Shown one piece after another: positions 11,364 to 21,934 of a DNA stretch of 64,000 bases. Position 1 is the first letter of the stretch; every line of letters begins with the position of its first letter. The translations under genes were made by a program, and so were the position numbers. Origin of the DNA: Apiotrichum sp. Y4204 (taxonomy: Eukaryota > Basidiomycota > Tremellomycetes > Trichosporonales > Trichosporonaceae); contig JAMYHL010000100.1 of assembly GCA_025531455.1 (NCBI GenBank), positions 56,478-120,477 on the forward strand. Direction: 5' to 3'. The notes beneath the pieces were generated by a model. The model did no database searches. It had not been told where the DNA came from and saw nothing but the letters and a program-made list of their open reading frames with translations.

Positions 11364-12779
11364 ATATGTTCCGCCCTTGTACTGGCGGTGTTTGGGCCTG
11401 CAGGCTCGTAGACATGTACCCGAGCCCCGTGCGACCGTAGTTGTGACAATGTACTGAGCGTGGGGACCACAAGAGGGACGCGGCGACCAGGCACAAAGGA
11501 TGTCCCTAGAGAACACTTGACATTCGTCCCAGTTCAGTGGCTGCTCACGATGAGGCTGATATGCAGATGTTTGGACGTGCTGACAATCTGACAAACTGGG
11601 GAGAAACCACTTGGTCGTTCTCTGCCCTCGGCCCACAGCTTCCTCGATCGATACCCTGCGCGCGTCTCAAACCCCTAGCGTCTTAACGCTTATAAATGCG
11701 CAAGCGACGAGTAGCAGTGCCAGAGCATCGTGGCGCAGCGATACAAGTCTGGAAGCTGGAAGGTTCATGTGCAGTTGGGGAAGATTGGAGCGGGAGGATG
11801 GGAGTAGAGGATCGTGAGTCGGCGGCCCCGCCGAGCACATGGGTACGGGATGCGGATATCGTGTAGTCTTCCCAACAGTCGAGAGAATCAGAGGTCTCGT
11901 TCAGGTCCTGTCGTTGGTCGACTCTCGCCACGCTTGCTCCTGCTCACGCACTCGTCACATCCACAGTTACAAAGTTCGCCACCAGAGAACATGCGGGGCA
12001 CCAAACCCCCCTCCAGTCACCTCCAAACCCACTCACTTGCCAGCCACCCCACCCCAACCATCCGCGCTAGTCTCACCCATAAACCTCAAACCTTTCAGCC
12101 CAGTATGCGGTGTGCTAGCCAAGTGGGCATCGACAGCTGCAAAAGTGTTTGGGACATACAAGAGTCCAACACGCACCGAGTACTCTCTCATACTAGACAC
12201 TGGGAGGGGGAGGTTTAGGCGGCTGCAGACGTCTACCTTTTGTTGCTGGGCCCAGTGAGCGCTTTTGCGTATGCCTCAGGGATGCATGCTGTGGGATTAG
12301 TGGGTCGATGCAGGACGATCAGGGTGATCAGGCGATCCTGGGATCCTGGGGGCGCAACGGTCACCCTGAGTGCGAGCGTTCGACTGAGCGCAGAGCTGCG
12401 AGCAAAAGTCGGATTTACCTGAAAGAAGCCTTGATCCCTTCTGGGGGTGTTCTAGGGAGTAGGAGTCTTGACGCTGCTCAGGTCAGTCTCGTCTGAACTC
12501 GGCAGTGCTGCTCAATCCTCTTTTCTCAAGAGTGTTCTTGGACAAATGACGTGGGTGGCATGGACTATGACTATCGGACAACTACAAGGTCGATCCCTGC
12601 TCTGGCTAGGAGAGTCTTGTGAGGACGATGGTGACGCCGGACTATGGTACTGTGGGGAGCTTGGTGGAAGCCGTGCGAGATCGGAACGGGTCCGCAGGAA
12701 TGATTGTTCGCGTGCGTGTGTTGAACGTGTACTCGACATGGGAGACATCGAATGGGTGCGCCCCTGTATGAGTTGTCAG
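11364..12779. other. Gene-poor intergenic DNA
   Basis: No supported gene. Several short frames run through it on both strands without domains or coding bias. Confidence 0.45.
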
Positions 12780-13045
12780 TAGTCAGTTTGCCAGCAGAGT
12801 GAGTATTGTCAGCAGAGTGAGTATGGTCAGCAGAGTCAGCGAGTCAGCAGAGTCAGCAGGGTTGGCATCAGCAGTTTGTCACATTGCGGTAGGGCTAAGC
12901 GTCAGTAGTGAGGACATATGTCAGCAGGGTCAGCAATCTTGCGGCTTGACGGTCTTGCGCGGGTTTTGATGGTCTTGAGTCTTGAGCTCGAGTCCTGAGT
13001 GGTTCTTGATGGACTTGATGGACTTGATGGTCTTGACGCACACAA
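12780..13045. repeat. Simple repeats (CAGCAGAGT-type and GATGGACTT-type)
   Basis: From about 12785 to 12875 the motif CAGCAGAGT with GTGAGTAT or CAGC extensions recurs six or so times. Near 13005-13035 there is a short tandem of TTGATGGAC. These are low-complexity arrays with no coding frame of note. Confidence 0.7.
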
Positions 13046-13204
13046 GGTCAGTATCGTCAGCAGGCCTGATAGCGGGCATGGCGCCATATCTCCTGAGAAC
13101 GGCCGTAAGAAGCAAAATCACAGAACGGACGAGACAGAGGGGATACAGCAGTCACCATGTTCATCGTCCTGACAGAGGGCGTGCGCCGTGTCTCTGAGGG
13201 GGGG

Positions 13205-13990
13205 CGTAGGCGGCAAGTCCAGGAGGAGGATGCGGCTACGGGCCAATGCAGAGGGGATAGACACCTTGCGTGGAGAGGGGGCGCGGAGGCGGTAGGTCCA
13301 GAAGGAGGCTGCGGCTCGGCCAGTGCAGAGGGGATAAACACCGTGCGGAGAAGGGGAGCACACAGGCGGCAAGTCCAAAAGGAGGTTGCGGCTGCGGCTG
13401 GAGCAGAGGGGATAGAACACCGTGCCAGTTGTGAGATGAGTGATTGAACACCCTGTTGACGAGGTCGACCCCGTGGGACCGGGGACGCGGAGGCGGCATT
13501 TCCAGAGGAGAATACGGCTACACGGAGTGCAGAGGGGATGGACACCTTGCGAAGGATCAAGTATGGAAGCACGAAGGCGGCAAGTCCAGAAGGAGGTTGC
13601 GGCTGCGGCGAGATGCAGAGGGGATAGAGCACCGTGCAGTTGTGAGGCTGGTGTCGGATGACAAGAGGCACCCAGGCGGCAAGTCCACCGAAGAACCTTG
13701 CGGCTGTGTGCGACGCAGAGGGCTGTCGCCGTGCGGGAGAGAGGGGAGGGGTTGAAGGGGCTGTCGGAGTTGCGCAATGTCAACCCGGCAGGACTGGAAT
13801 GCAGAGGGGATTCGCACCATGCTTTGTTTCTCCAAGAACACCCGGAGACGATAGACTTCCGGCAGGTTCATGGAACGCCGCCGGCGGGTGTATCGATATG
13901 GGGCGCGCAGGCGGTACGTTCACTGAAGAACCGTACGGCTGCGCGCGACGCAGAGGGCTGTCGCCGTGCAGAACTGAGGGGTTGTCGTGG
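13205..13990. repeat. Degenerate minisatellite, about eight ~75-150-base units
   Basis: A composite motif recurs: GGCGGCAAGTCC, then AGAAGGAGGTTGCGGCTGCGG, then GCAGAGGGGATAGACACC and GTGC. The GCAGAGGG core appears at about 13248, 13325, 13403, 13529, 13614, 13714, 13801 and 13948, so spacing varies from 77 to about 147 bases. Two late copies (13714, 13948) carry GCAGAGGGCTGTCGCC instead, forming a sub-family. Because units are similar, all six frames show repeated peptide strings, but none keeps one frame over all units, so I treat it as non-coding. Confidence 0.75.
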
Positions 13991-13999
13991 ACAGCGGGG

Positions 14000-16730
14000 T
14001 GGGCCTCCTTGTCCAGGGTCAGGTGGTGAGAGCGTTGTGAGCGTCGCTTGATGGTGTTCGGGTATCTGGGGTCAAGCGGGTTCAAGGGGGGAAGATGTCG
14101 ATGCGATGACCGGCCATGCGTAGGAGAACTGTTGTCAGGTGAGGCTTCTCAGAAGTATTCACGTCGCTGGAGGTCCAAGGGGGCAGTTGTTGGAGGGCGG
14201 TAATGTGCGTGAGTCTCAACTGGTGTTAGAGTCGTGGGAGGTAATCGGGTGTGTATGTCGAGTTGCGGGAAGAGCTGTAAGTTGCGAGAGGCGTCAGTAC
14301 CTAGAGCGAGCGCCAGAAGTCCGGGATCGCTCACCTGTGGCCTGTAAAGTAGAGCTGTTGAGAGTGGGATGATGTTCTTCTTGGACACCAAGACCGGCCG
14401 TTTATGTACTGATTCAGGCTTCAGCATATAGTCAACATCCCCGACGTAAACCATTCCGCCCGTGACATTCGGCAACTGACACCGCGTACCACTCGCCTTC
14501 GCCTCACAGATCACAGCACCAGCACAACCTCGCACACCCAGGGATGACACTCACTGTGAGTCGGGCAGCACTGGCCGAGCACAGGTGAATCTCACTCTCA
14601 GCGTTCAGTGATATCGCTTTCCTGGTGTTCGGCACGTTCTGCTACATATGTTCATCGCCCGTTCCATCTCGCAGAGGAGAAGTGTTCCTGGGGCGGTGAC
14701 AGGCTCTATGGGATCTATGACCTAAGGTGTAGTGGTGAAAGCTTCGGTGTGATTCCCCCCCCCTTCGCGCCCCCCCTGGGGCGGCTGGGCCCTGGGTGAA
14801 TCGGCACGCGACGCGACAAACTAGGGGCCTAGGCCGGCGCCTAGGGGCTTAGGGGAATCCGATGCGATGAAATGTCATACGCGCTCACACGACCATTGTG
14901 CATGCTAGTCTTACAGTAGCATACGATTATCACGCGCCGTACGTTGAAGCGCTTACAGTAGCATACGATTATTACGCGCCGTACGTTGAGGCTAGTGCAG
15001 CGCTGTGCGGCATGCGTGCGTTTGGAAGACCGTGATGAGTACTGGCCCTCGTGGGGTGCTGTCCACGTGCAGCGCTTCTCCACCTGCGCAACTCTCGATC
15101 TCTCACAGTCGTGAACTGGAACGCACGGCCAGACGCGATCCGGTGCTGTACCAGGGTGCAGGATACTCCGAGACCACGCAATCAGAGCCAGGTCTGTCAC
15201 AGTCACATCCACGAACGTCTTGGGAGAGAGCGCTGTGGCCATCCGTGGCGGAACATCTGCGCATGCTCAGGACCCCACTTCATCGCCAACTTGACTGACT
15301 TGAATACTGGGACACGGAGCGGCGCAGCGTGCACACAGTGTGAGCACTTCGGATACCCGAGACCACTCGGGAAACGCGGCGACTCTCCACAGCATACCCG
15401 ACCCCAATCCATCTCGGCGTCTCGGAGCTCACTCCAATCCATCTCATCGCCGTGCGCGACTACAGTAGCAGCTACACAACAGCCTCAAGTGTCCCCGGAA
15501 GCAGTACAAGGAGAGACTACCGCCGAGCTACCGCGAAGGCCTAGCTGCATCGCTTGATCGAACAGCGCTGCCATGCGCTGTTTTTTGCAGGGTGGGGACA
15601 TCGCGTCAGCCTCCCAGCTGTCAGGCAGATGAAACGCCAAACATCGAAACACCCCCCTTCAGCTATCAATCAGCCAGTCATAAACACCGAATCCCCTCTC
15701 CTTGTATCCTTTGCACACCGGTGCTAACACCCACCGACAGACACTGCTATCTCTTGCGTGCGCGTTTCACTTTCACTGCCCGGACACTCGGACTGGAACG
15801 CACAGAGGTCGCAGAGGGCGCAGAGGGCACAGATTGCACAGACTTGCGGACCCCGATGCACTCAAGTGCACCCAAGTGCACTCAAGTGCCCTTCAGAGCA
15901 CTGAAAATGCCATTTGTGCTCTGGAGATCGGCACGCTACCGCTCTTTAGCTTCAATCGTGTTTGAGTTGCGACCTTGCCAAGTGGTGACTAACAGGTGCT
16001 GGTTGCTGATGCTGGTCAACAGCTTTTGCTTGGGAGACAAGTTGCACCTGCACTTCGACTCGCGACCATCAACTCGTCACGAACCGCACAGCCGGCGCCC
16101 TTTGGGGGGTCAGGAGACGACCCGTACTGCCCAGCGACTCCCCTGGCGCCAATGGTGTGTGCTATTGTGCGAAACTCGCTATGCTGTCATGCTGTCAGAG
16201 TATGACCGGGTGCAGGGTTGGAGAAGAATAGAAGCGCAGGGTGGTTCAGGGCGCTAGACGTCATATGTTGGCTCGTGGCCGCCATCGGGCCAACCCCGAC
16301 CAGCAGGTACGAACCGTATCACCGTCCCACAATGATACTGAGTGATCGCCCTCAAACCACGGACGGAGTGGGTCCAGCTCATATGTAGCCATGTAGATTG
16401 TTGAGAAACTGCTGCATTGCCCGCATGGTGGTCCCCGATTCCATTCCCTCCATTGCTAATTAATACAGTAATGCTGCAGTAAATGTCTCATGCACGAGTT
16501 CTCGCATCCCCTGCACGCTCCCAGCGAGGCCCTCACCCCGGACCCACTTCTAGGACCTGTATCTCACAACCCCATTCCACGGTGCTCCAATTCGGGAGTA
16601 GGGAGGGTTGCTGGTCGCTGACGACGACTGACGATTGACCCTGTGCCTCGCTTCACCGCCGGCCAGGGTATCAGCCAACCAAACAACTCCAGCAAGTAGA
16701 GATACAGTACGAGTCCCAGATCCACGGAGG
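14000..16730. other. Gene-poor intergenic DNA, possible gene relic
   Basis: No intact gene is supported. Near 14515-14560 a leader-like CA-rich stretch leads into an ATG (14544) followed after four codons by a GTGAGT donor and, at about 14602, an acceptor-like CTCTCAG; the downstream frame does not give a recognisable protein. A C-rich run sits near 14755. A 38-base direct repeat is listed separately. Confidence 0.4.
14910..14989. repeat. 38-base direct repeat, two copies
   Basis: The segments 14910-14947 and 14952-14989 differ at a single base (TATCACG against TATTACG) and are four bases apart. No terminal inverted repeats or open frame accompany them. Confidence 0.85.
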
Positions 16731-16738
16731 ATATATAT
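16731..16738 (+). promoter_or_regulatory. TATA-like box of the cysteine-rich protein gene
   Basis: ATATATAT lies 17 bases before the first in-frame ATG (16755) and 68 before the next (16806). If it is the working TATA box, the shorter start at 16806 is favoured. Confidence 0.4.
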
Positions 16739-16754
16739 CCATCCGGCCGGGAAC

Positions 16755-17289
16755 ATGGAAACACAAAAGCTCACTCTCCGCACCATTCCGCTCATCGGGA
16801 ATACCATGCTATTCGCGCTACTCGTCATTGCCGCCTTTGGGCTCACGCACGCACACAAGACCGATTTCCACGGCACGTACTGCCGCTTTGACAACGGCCT
16901 CCCAGGTATGAATATGAACAGGATAGTACATATAGCGCCCACTAACGTCAAGGGGTATGCATCCCGACCGCCGAGTGCCAGCACTGGGGCCAGGCGGAGG
17001 AGGGGCACTGTCCCGGCGCGCCGAACGTGCAGTGCTGCCACGCGCGTAACTGCTACCACGTCGAGTATGGCTTGTGTCCCCACGGCCCGTCGCATGTCTG
17101 GGTCCCGGACTTGGCGGAGTGCAAGGAGACGGTTGATGGCTTGTGTCCTGGCCCCCCGGAGTACAAGTATGTTGTCACATAGCGCGGGGGACGGGATGGA
17201 GGAGAAGAGGGTGGATATAATTAATGATATGTACGTGTAGGCCGGCGTCCCGGGTTGAGCAGTGCGAGCAGCGTGGGCCATGTGAATGA
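16755..17289 (+). CDS. Small cysteine-rich secreted protein
   Basis: Exons 16755-16905, 16953-17166 and 17241-17289 join in phase. From the 16755 start this gives 137 residues; an in-frame ATG at 16806 gives a cleaner signal peptide, MLFALLVIAAFGLTHA, and better spacing from the TATA-like box. After the signal peptide the mature part has 12 cysteines. The central motif VCIPTAECQHWG...GHCPGAPNVQCC has the C-x4-C...CPGxPxxxCC pattern seen in small extracellular modules of fungal cell-wall hydrolases and secreted cysteine-rich proteins. A second half repeats the idea: YGLCPHGP, then AECKETVDGLCPGPPEYK. If the second intron (17167-17240, GTATGT...TAG) is retained, translation stops at 17182 as ...EYKYVVT with 10 cysteines; splicing adds PASRVEQCEQRGPCE. 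I do not recognise a named family. It could bind wall polymers or act as an effector; that is inference. Confidence 0.72.
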
Positions 17290-17829
17290 CTGCATGGGCA
17301 TGGACTGACAGGGATGACTCAGTATCTTATCTGCTCAATCGTCCATTCACTGCAGGATCCAGCTTGGTCTATCATTACAGCTCAAGCTCGCGCGTAGCAT
17401 CAAGCGTCGTGCGAAGGTGGGCAGTAACGGCGCAACAGGATCACAGGATCACAGGATCACAGGAGGCATCACGCAGCCCGCGGTCAACGTTTGGGGCCGC
17501 CCACGTGCTCCAGATCGTGCTTTGCATGCGCATGCATGCTTTGTCGTTTGCATCGTTTGGTCACTGCGCCAACGCATCTTGCGCACTGCCATGCTGCTTT
17601 CACCATGTTGCATTCGAACTACTACTTCTGATGAGCATTGCTACTTCTGACTCGTACTACAACTTTGTTTGCTGCCTGGTCGTTTGATGCGTGGTACTTG
17701 ATAAATGGGAACGGTCCAGAGCAATCACTACATGTCAGCCAATGACGTCCCAGAGACGGACCGCCACTCCATCACTCCATCACTCCATCACTCGCCACTC
17801 GCCACTCGCGACTCACCAGTCGACGCAAA
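17290..17829. other. Intergenic with microsatellites
   Basis: No gene seen. Contains a (GGATCACA)3 tandem near 17438-17464 and a CATCACTC tandem near 17768-17805. Confidence 0.55.
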
Positions 17830-18048
17830 TCACATCTTCTTGGCGGTCGCGCTGCCCATGCTCATCTTGCGCTCGTGGTACGTCTGCTGGAGGGACGCCT
17901 GGTGCTCGGCCGGGCTCATGCCCGGGTTGCTGGCCCGGCTGGCGAACCCGAGGCCAAAGTTGGATTTCGGCGAGGTGGCGAGCGAGTCCATCGACTGCCG
18001 GCGCTGGCCCTTGGACAGGTTCCAGTTCTTCTGCTCGAGCGGGTTCAT
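17830..18048 (-). CDS. Small 72-residue protein of unknown function
   Basis: Single exon starting MNPLEQKNWNLSKGQRR and ending MSMGSATAKKM. The frame extends upstream to 18174, but the ATG at 18048 is preferred because upstream codons lose the strong GC-rich third-position bias seen from this Met onward (CTC GAG CAG AAG AAC). There is no signal peptide or membrane segment. It is rich in Ser, Gln and basic residues and contains RRQS and RKMS, possible kinase sites. I do not recognise the family; codon bias argues it is a real gene. The upstream + strand stretch has no opposing gene. Confidence 0.6.
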   Translation of the reverse strand: MNPLEQKNWNLSKGQRRQSMDSLATSPKSNFGLGFASRASNPGMSPAEHQASLQQTYHERKMSMGSATAKKM

Positions 18049-19173
18049 TGTGGGATGAGAGTGTGGGTAGTGGTTTGTTGTGTAGTTTCTGGTTCTGGTG
18101 GTGGTGATGACGATGCAAGAGTCGATGTGGGCACGATCATAAGACGGGCAGGTTCTTATACTGCACCCTCTCATAGAACACCAGAAGGCACCACTGCTCC
18201 CAGCGATTTCTCAGCGATGACGAGGGTTCACACGGCAAGGCGGACATCTGCGCCTCCACTGGAACCCAAATCATCCTCGTCCGGATTGTTGCTGTTGCTG
18301 CTGTTGCTGTTCACACTCGAGCCATCGGGGGGTATGAGGTCACATGCGCAGAAAGGACGGTCAGATGATCGGTGGGGTGCCACACGGGGTACACGGAGCG
18401 ATCTTGGTCCGCGGATATCGAACAGTCTCGCAGGCGGGCGGCCTGGCCGACCTCCACCCCATGCACCCCGCTTGCTCGTGCCGTGTGCGGGGACCTCCAC
18501 TGCGCTGATCGCCGAGGTGGTGAACAAACGAGACAACATAGGAGTAGTACGAGTCAGCATTGGAGTCATCGATGCTGACAATCTGATGTATCGCGGGATA
18601 TACCACATCCGAGATTAATCACCGAGGATTCCAGGAGCGAGCGGCATTGCGATGGGGACCCCGGTGGTACCCCTCCGACTTCGAGATTCTCATCCGTCTA
18701 CCCTGTTGATTCGGGGGATCGGTCAAGAAGCCGTCGTGAGCCGTGGGCTGTGATAAACCAGCAGGTCACAACTCAGCGGGGTTAGGGATCCAAGATCTAG
18801 ATACGAGGTCGCCACGCGGAATGGGAAGCTCAGTATAGCTCAGTATGCGCAGCACAAACGTGTAGAGCTTGTCGGGCGAGTCGGCGAACAGCGTGTCAAG
18901 AAAGCTAAGGTGGCCTTAGCCGAGTTCTAGCCCTAGAAAACAGAACAGCGCGACCATACCATTGTGCTTGTGCTCGTCGATAACATCCCCATTCACAATC
19001 ACAAGCCATCCGGTAAACAAGCCGCACACGCCGGGGAGTTTACCGAAACAGTGCAGGACGTCATGGTATAATGCGACGTGTAGCCCGAAGATAACCCGGG
19101 GTTGCTGTTTCCTGTTGTCTCCAGACCATCCACCACAGATCACAGACAAACCCATCACACACAAAGCCAAAAG
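18049..19173. other. Intergenic between small gene and hexosaminidase
   Basis: No supported gene. Frames on both strands are short or biased only by composition (GTTGCTGTTGCT repeats near 18285). The region is a divergent promoter zone; the last 60 bases are a CA-rich leader of the hexosaminidase gene. Confidence 0.5.
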
Positions 19174-21139
19174 ATGGGCCGCGCGCTATTATCAGTAGTG
19201 GCTCATCCGCTCTCCGCGCTCCTCTTCGCGGCGCTCGGCGCGCTCATCGCCTTTCCCGGCATCCTCGTCTCGCTCTCCCTCTCGCCCTTCGTCCCCTCCA
19301 CAGCCGCGCAATCGGGCCTCAACCTCGTCCCCCTCCCGTCGTCCCATAAGATCGGCAGCTCTCCCGCCTGTCTCGCGAAGGATTTCCGCGTCGAGCTCCC
19401 AGACAACGCACCCGGAGATCTTAGGCGCGCAGCGGACCGCATGCTTGGCAGAATACGCAAGAGCCAGCACGCATACCTCTCCGTTTCTGCCGGCGACGAG
19501 TTCTTCGCCGCGTCCAGCGCCCCATGCGGCCCCGACAACGAGATCACGGCACTGACACTGCGTTTCTCCGACTCCCGGCCCATCGCGCACCACGCCACTC
19601 GTAAAGCCGAGCACCGCGCCAAGGCAGAGGGATACAAGCTCCGCGTGCCCGTGCGCGGCGCGGCGAGCGCCGAGGGGGATACCGCACTGGGCATGTTCCG
19701 CGCGCTCACGACATTTGAGAACCTGGTGTACAAAGTCGGCAACTCGCTCTCCGCGGAAGAGGACACCTCGCAGCTTCCCCTCGGAGGCGATACCGAAACC
19801 ACTGGTCGGAGCTATCTCCCCTTCGCACCGTACGAGATATCGGACGTGCCGGCCTTTGCGTGGCGCGGCGTGCTCCTCGATACGAGCCGGCACTTTTTCT
19901 CCAAGCGCGCGCTCCTCCGCATGCTCGACGCCATGGCGGCCGTCAAGCTCTCAGTGTTCCACTGGCACATCACCGACTCGAACTCGTGGCCCCTGGACCT
20001 GGCAGCTTTCCCGGAACTCGCGGGGCGCGCGGCGTACCGTGGCAGAAAGTACTCTGAGGGCAATGTTCGCGAGGTCGTGGCGTACGCTGCTGAGCGGGGT
20101 ATTGATGTCGTGCTCGAGATCGACACGCCAGGACACACGGCGACGATCGGCGAGTCGCACCCCGACATGATTGCGTGTCGCGAGCACGTCCCGTGGACGG
20201 GGTACGCGAACCAGCCGCCGGCGGGGCAGCTGCGCTTTGCGGACGAGGGCGTGGCGCGCTTCGCGGCCGATCTCTTTACCGCTGCCGCTGGTCTTGTGGA
20301 GTCGCCGTATTTCTCCACTGGGGGCGACGAGCTCAATCTGCGGTGTATGGCGGAAGACGGGCCGACGCAGACAAAGCTGCGCGAGCGGGGGATGGGCATC
20401 GAGGACGCCCTGCGGGACTTTACGCGGGTGACGCACGGCGCTCTCTCCGATGCTGGCAAGACGCCGCTCGTCTGGCAGGAGATGGTGCTTGCTCACGGGG
20501 ACATGGCGCTGCATCCCGATACGATTGTGGATATCTGGGCGAGCTCGGCGGATGTCCGCCCCGTGCTGGATAAGGGCTTCCGCGTCGTGCATGCGCCTGC
20601 GGACTACTTTTATCTCGTAAGTGGTGGAAAACGGCTCGGCTGACGGCAGGACTGTGGACAGGGCGGGTGGGTCATTGAGCGCGGAGGATCCAATTCCTGG
20701 TGCGATCCGTTCAAGTCCTGGGCACACATGTACTCGTGAGTGACGATGGGAGAGTGCACAAAGCCCGAGGTGCGCCATGTATCGCACAGCTCGGCACCAC
20801 TGCATGCAATTCCCTCTTTCATCTCCTGACCACAGATTCGACCCATACAACAACGTCGCGCCCGAGCAGCGCAAGCTCGTCCTTGGAGGACAGGCGTGCT
20901 TGTGGGCCGAGCAGACGGACGAGACAAACTTCGACAGCGTCATGTGGCCGCGCGCCGCGGCCGTCGCCGAACTCTTCTGGACAGGCGCCGGCGCCGAGGG
21001 CTTCCCCCGCAATGCCCAGACCGCCCTCCCGCGCATGCACGACATTCGCTACCGCCTCGTTGACCGTGGCGTGGGTGCCGTGCCCCTCCAGCCGGAATGG
21101 TGCGCGCTCCGCCCGGGCGTGTGTATCCTCAACGGCTAG
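19174..21139 (+). CDS. Beta-N-acetylhexosaminidase, GH20
   Basis: Hydrolyses terminal GlcNAc from chito-oligosaccharides or glycans, outside the cell or in the vacuole. Exons 19174-20616, 20650-20735 and 20836-21139 give 610 residues. Residues about 10-45 form one strong hydrophobic segment (signal peptide or signal anchor) after MGRALLSVV. The N-terminal GH20b-like domain is followed by the catalytic barrel with FHWHITDSNSWPL, EIDTPGHT and the catalytic Asp385-Glu386 pair in YFSTGGDELN. YLDCGQGGW is created exactly across the 33-base first intron, and NSWCDPFKSW and the late ACLWAEQTDE follow, all standard GH20 landmarks. The intron would introduce an in-frame TGA if retained. An upstream in-frame ATG at 19102 exists but gives no better N-terminus. 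The GlcNAc kinase at 8-9.5 kb is a plausible downstream partner. Confidence 0.93.
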
Positions 21140-21206
21140 GCAGTGCCTGTTTGTAGACGATTAAATGACAATACATGTTCGTAGCCCTATGACCTTGTCT
21201 ATCTTG

Positions 21207-21934
21207 CTAGCCTCGTTGGAACCCTCCGCCTTGCGAACTGAATGTCAGCTGAGAAGATGCGACAGATGCGGGAAGCTGAACATACTTGAGTTTCTTTCTT
21301 TCGTAGAATGCGTCCACTCGCGATGCGCCGAGCTGTGACAGTCAGAACATGCCGGGTCAAAAGCGGATGAAATACCCACGTTGATGATTCGCGGACATCC
21401 GTCGCGATCCTTCTCCAACCGTGTACCTGAGGGTTAGTGGAATCCGACAGATCAAAACTCACATTCTGTGCAGTAATACGCGTCTGAGATGGCTGTCGTC
21501 AGTCTTCCTCCCGGCTTGCTACTCACCAGTCGACGCGCAGACGATACACCGGTTCGCACCGTTTCCAACTAAATGTAAGCGTTTGACAGGAAACAAAGCC
21601 AGATGGAAGGAAACTCACAAGCGCACTCCTCGCAGATATGCACCAGCGTCATGGGACGGACATACGAGTCGCACACGGGGCTGGTGTCAGCTCAACGAAC
21701 GGCGGCGAAGCTCACCATTTACCATCGCACTTCTCGCACACGCGGCCAATAGCTGATGTCAGTGTGCTGTGCTCGACAAGTATTCATTACCACTCACCGA
21801 CGCCGGGCTGGCGGCGACACATCAAGAGATCTGCTTGTCAGCTGCAAGTGCTATTGATCAGCTTACCGGTGTGATGCTTCGACTGCGGGTGTTAGCCAAG
21901 CTAAATAGTACAACCTTAGCTTTGTGCTCACCAT
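21207..21934 (-). CDS. RDS3: RDS3/PHF5A, SF3b spliceosome subunit
   Basis: Zinc-binding subunit of the SF3b complex of U2 snRNP, which holds the branch-site adenosine; nuclear. The 115-residue protein is spread over ten exons: 21932-21934, 21867-21882, 21798-21830, 21716-21752, 21619-21680, 21527-21568, 21463-21492, 21380-21426, 21286-21332 and 21207-21237. Joined they read in one frame with [66 protein letters not shown] and FYERKK, matching human PHF5A nearly end to end, including all CxxC zinc pairs. The first exon is just the ATG. Introns are 34-50 bases. The C-terminus NSQGGGFQRG differs from the short basic tail of other species. Confidence 0.95.

Noticed and set aside
12785..12875. CRISPR-like or intron-like repeats (GTGAGTAT...CAG)
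   Set aside because: Units are short, without spacers, and the genome is fungal; it is a simple repeat.
13057..13783. Minus-strand frames of ~204-221 codons in the minisatellite
   Set aside because: Repeated peptide strings appear in every register because the DNA repeats; unit spacing is not a multiple of three, so no frame is maintained.
14544..14800. Two-exon gene starting at ATG 14544
   Set aside because: Leader and splice signals look right, but the spliced frame has no recognisable protein; kept only as a possible relic.
16550..17281. 243-codon minus-strand frame opposite the cysteine-rich gene
   Set aside because: The plus strand gives a signal peptide and ordered cysteines in phase across two introns; the minus frame gives nothing recognisable.
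20617..20661. Acceptor at 20661 for the first GH20 intron
   Set aside because: It would delete DCGQ from the conserved YLDCGQGGW; the acceptor at 20649 restores it in frame.
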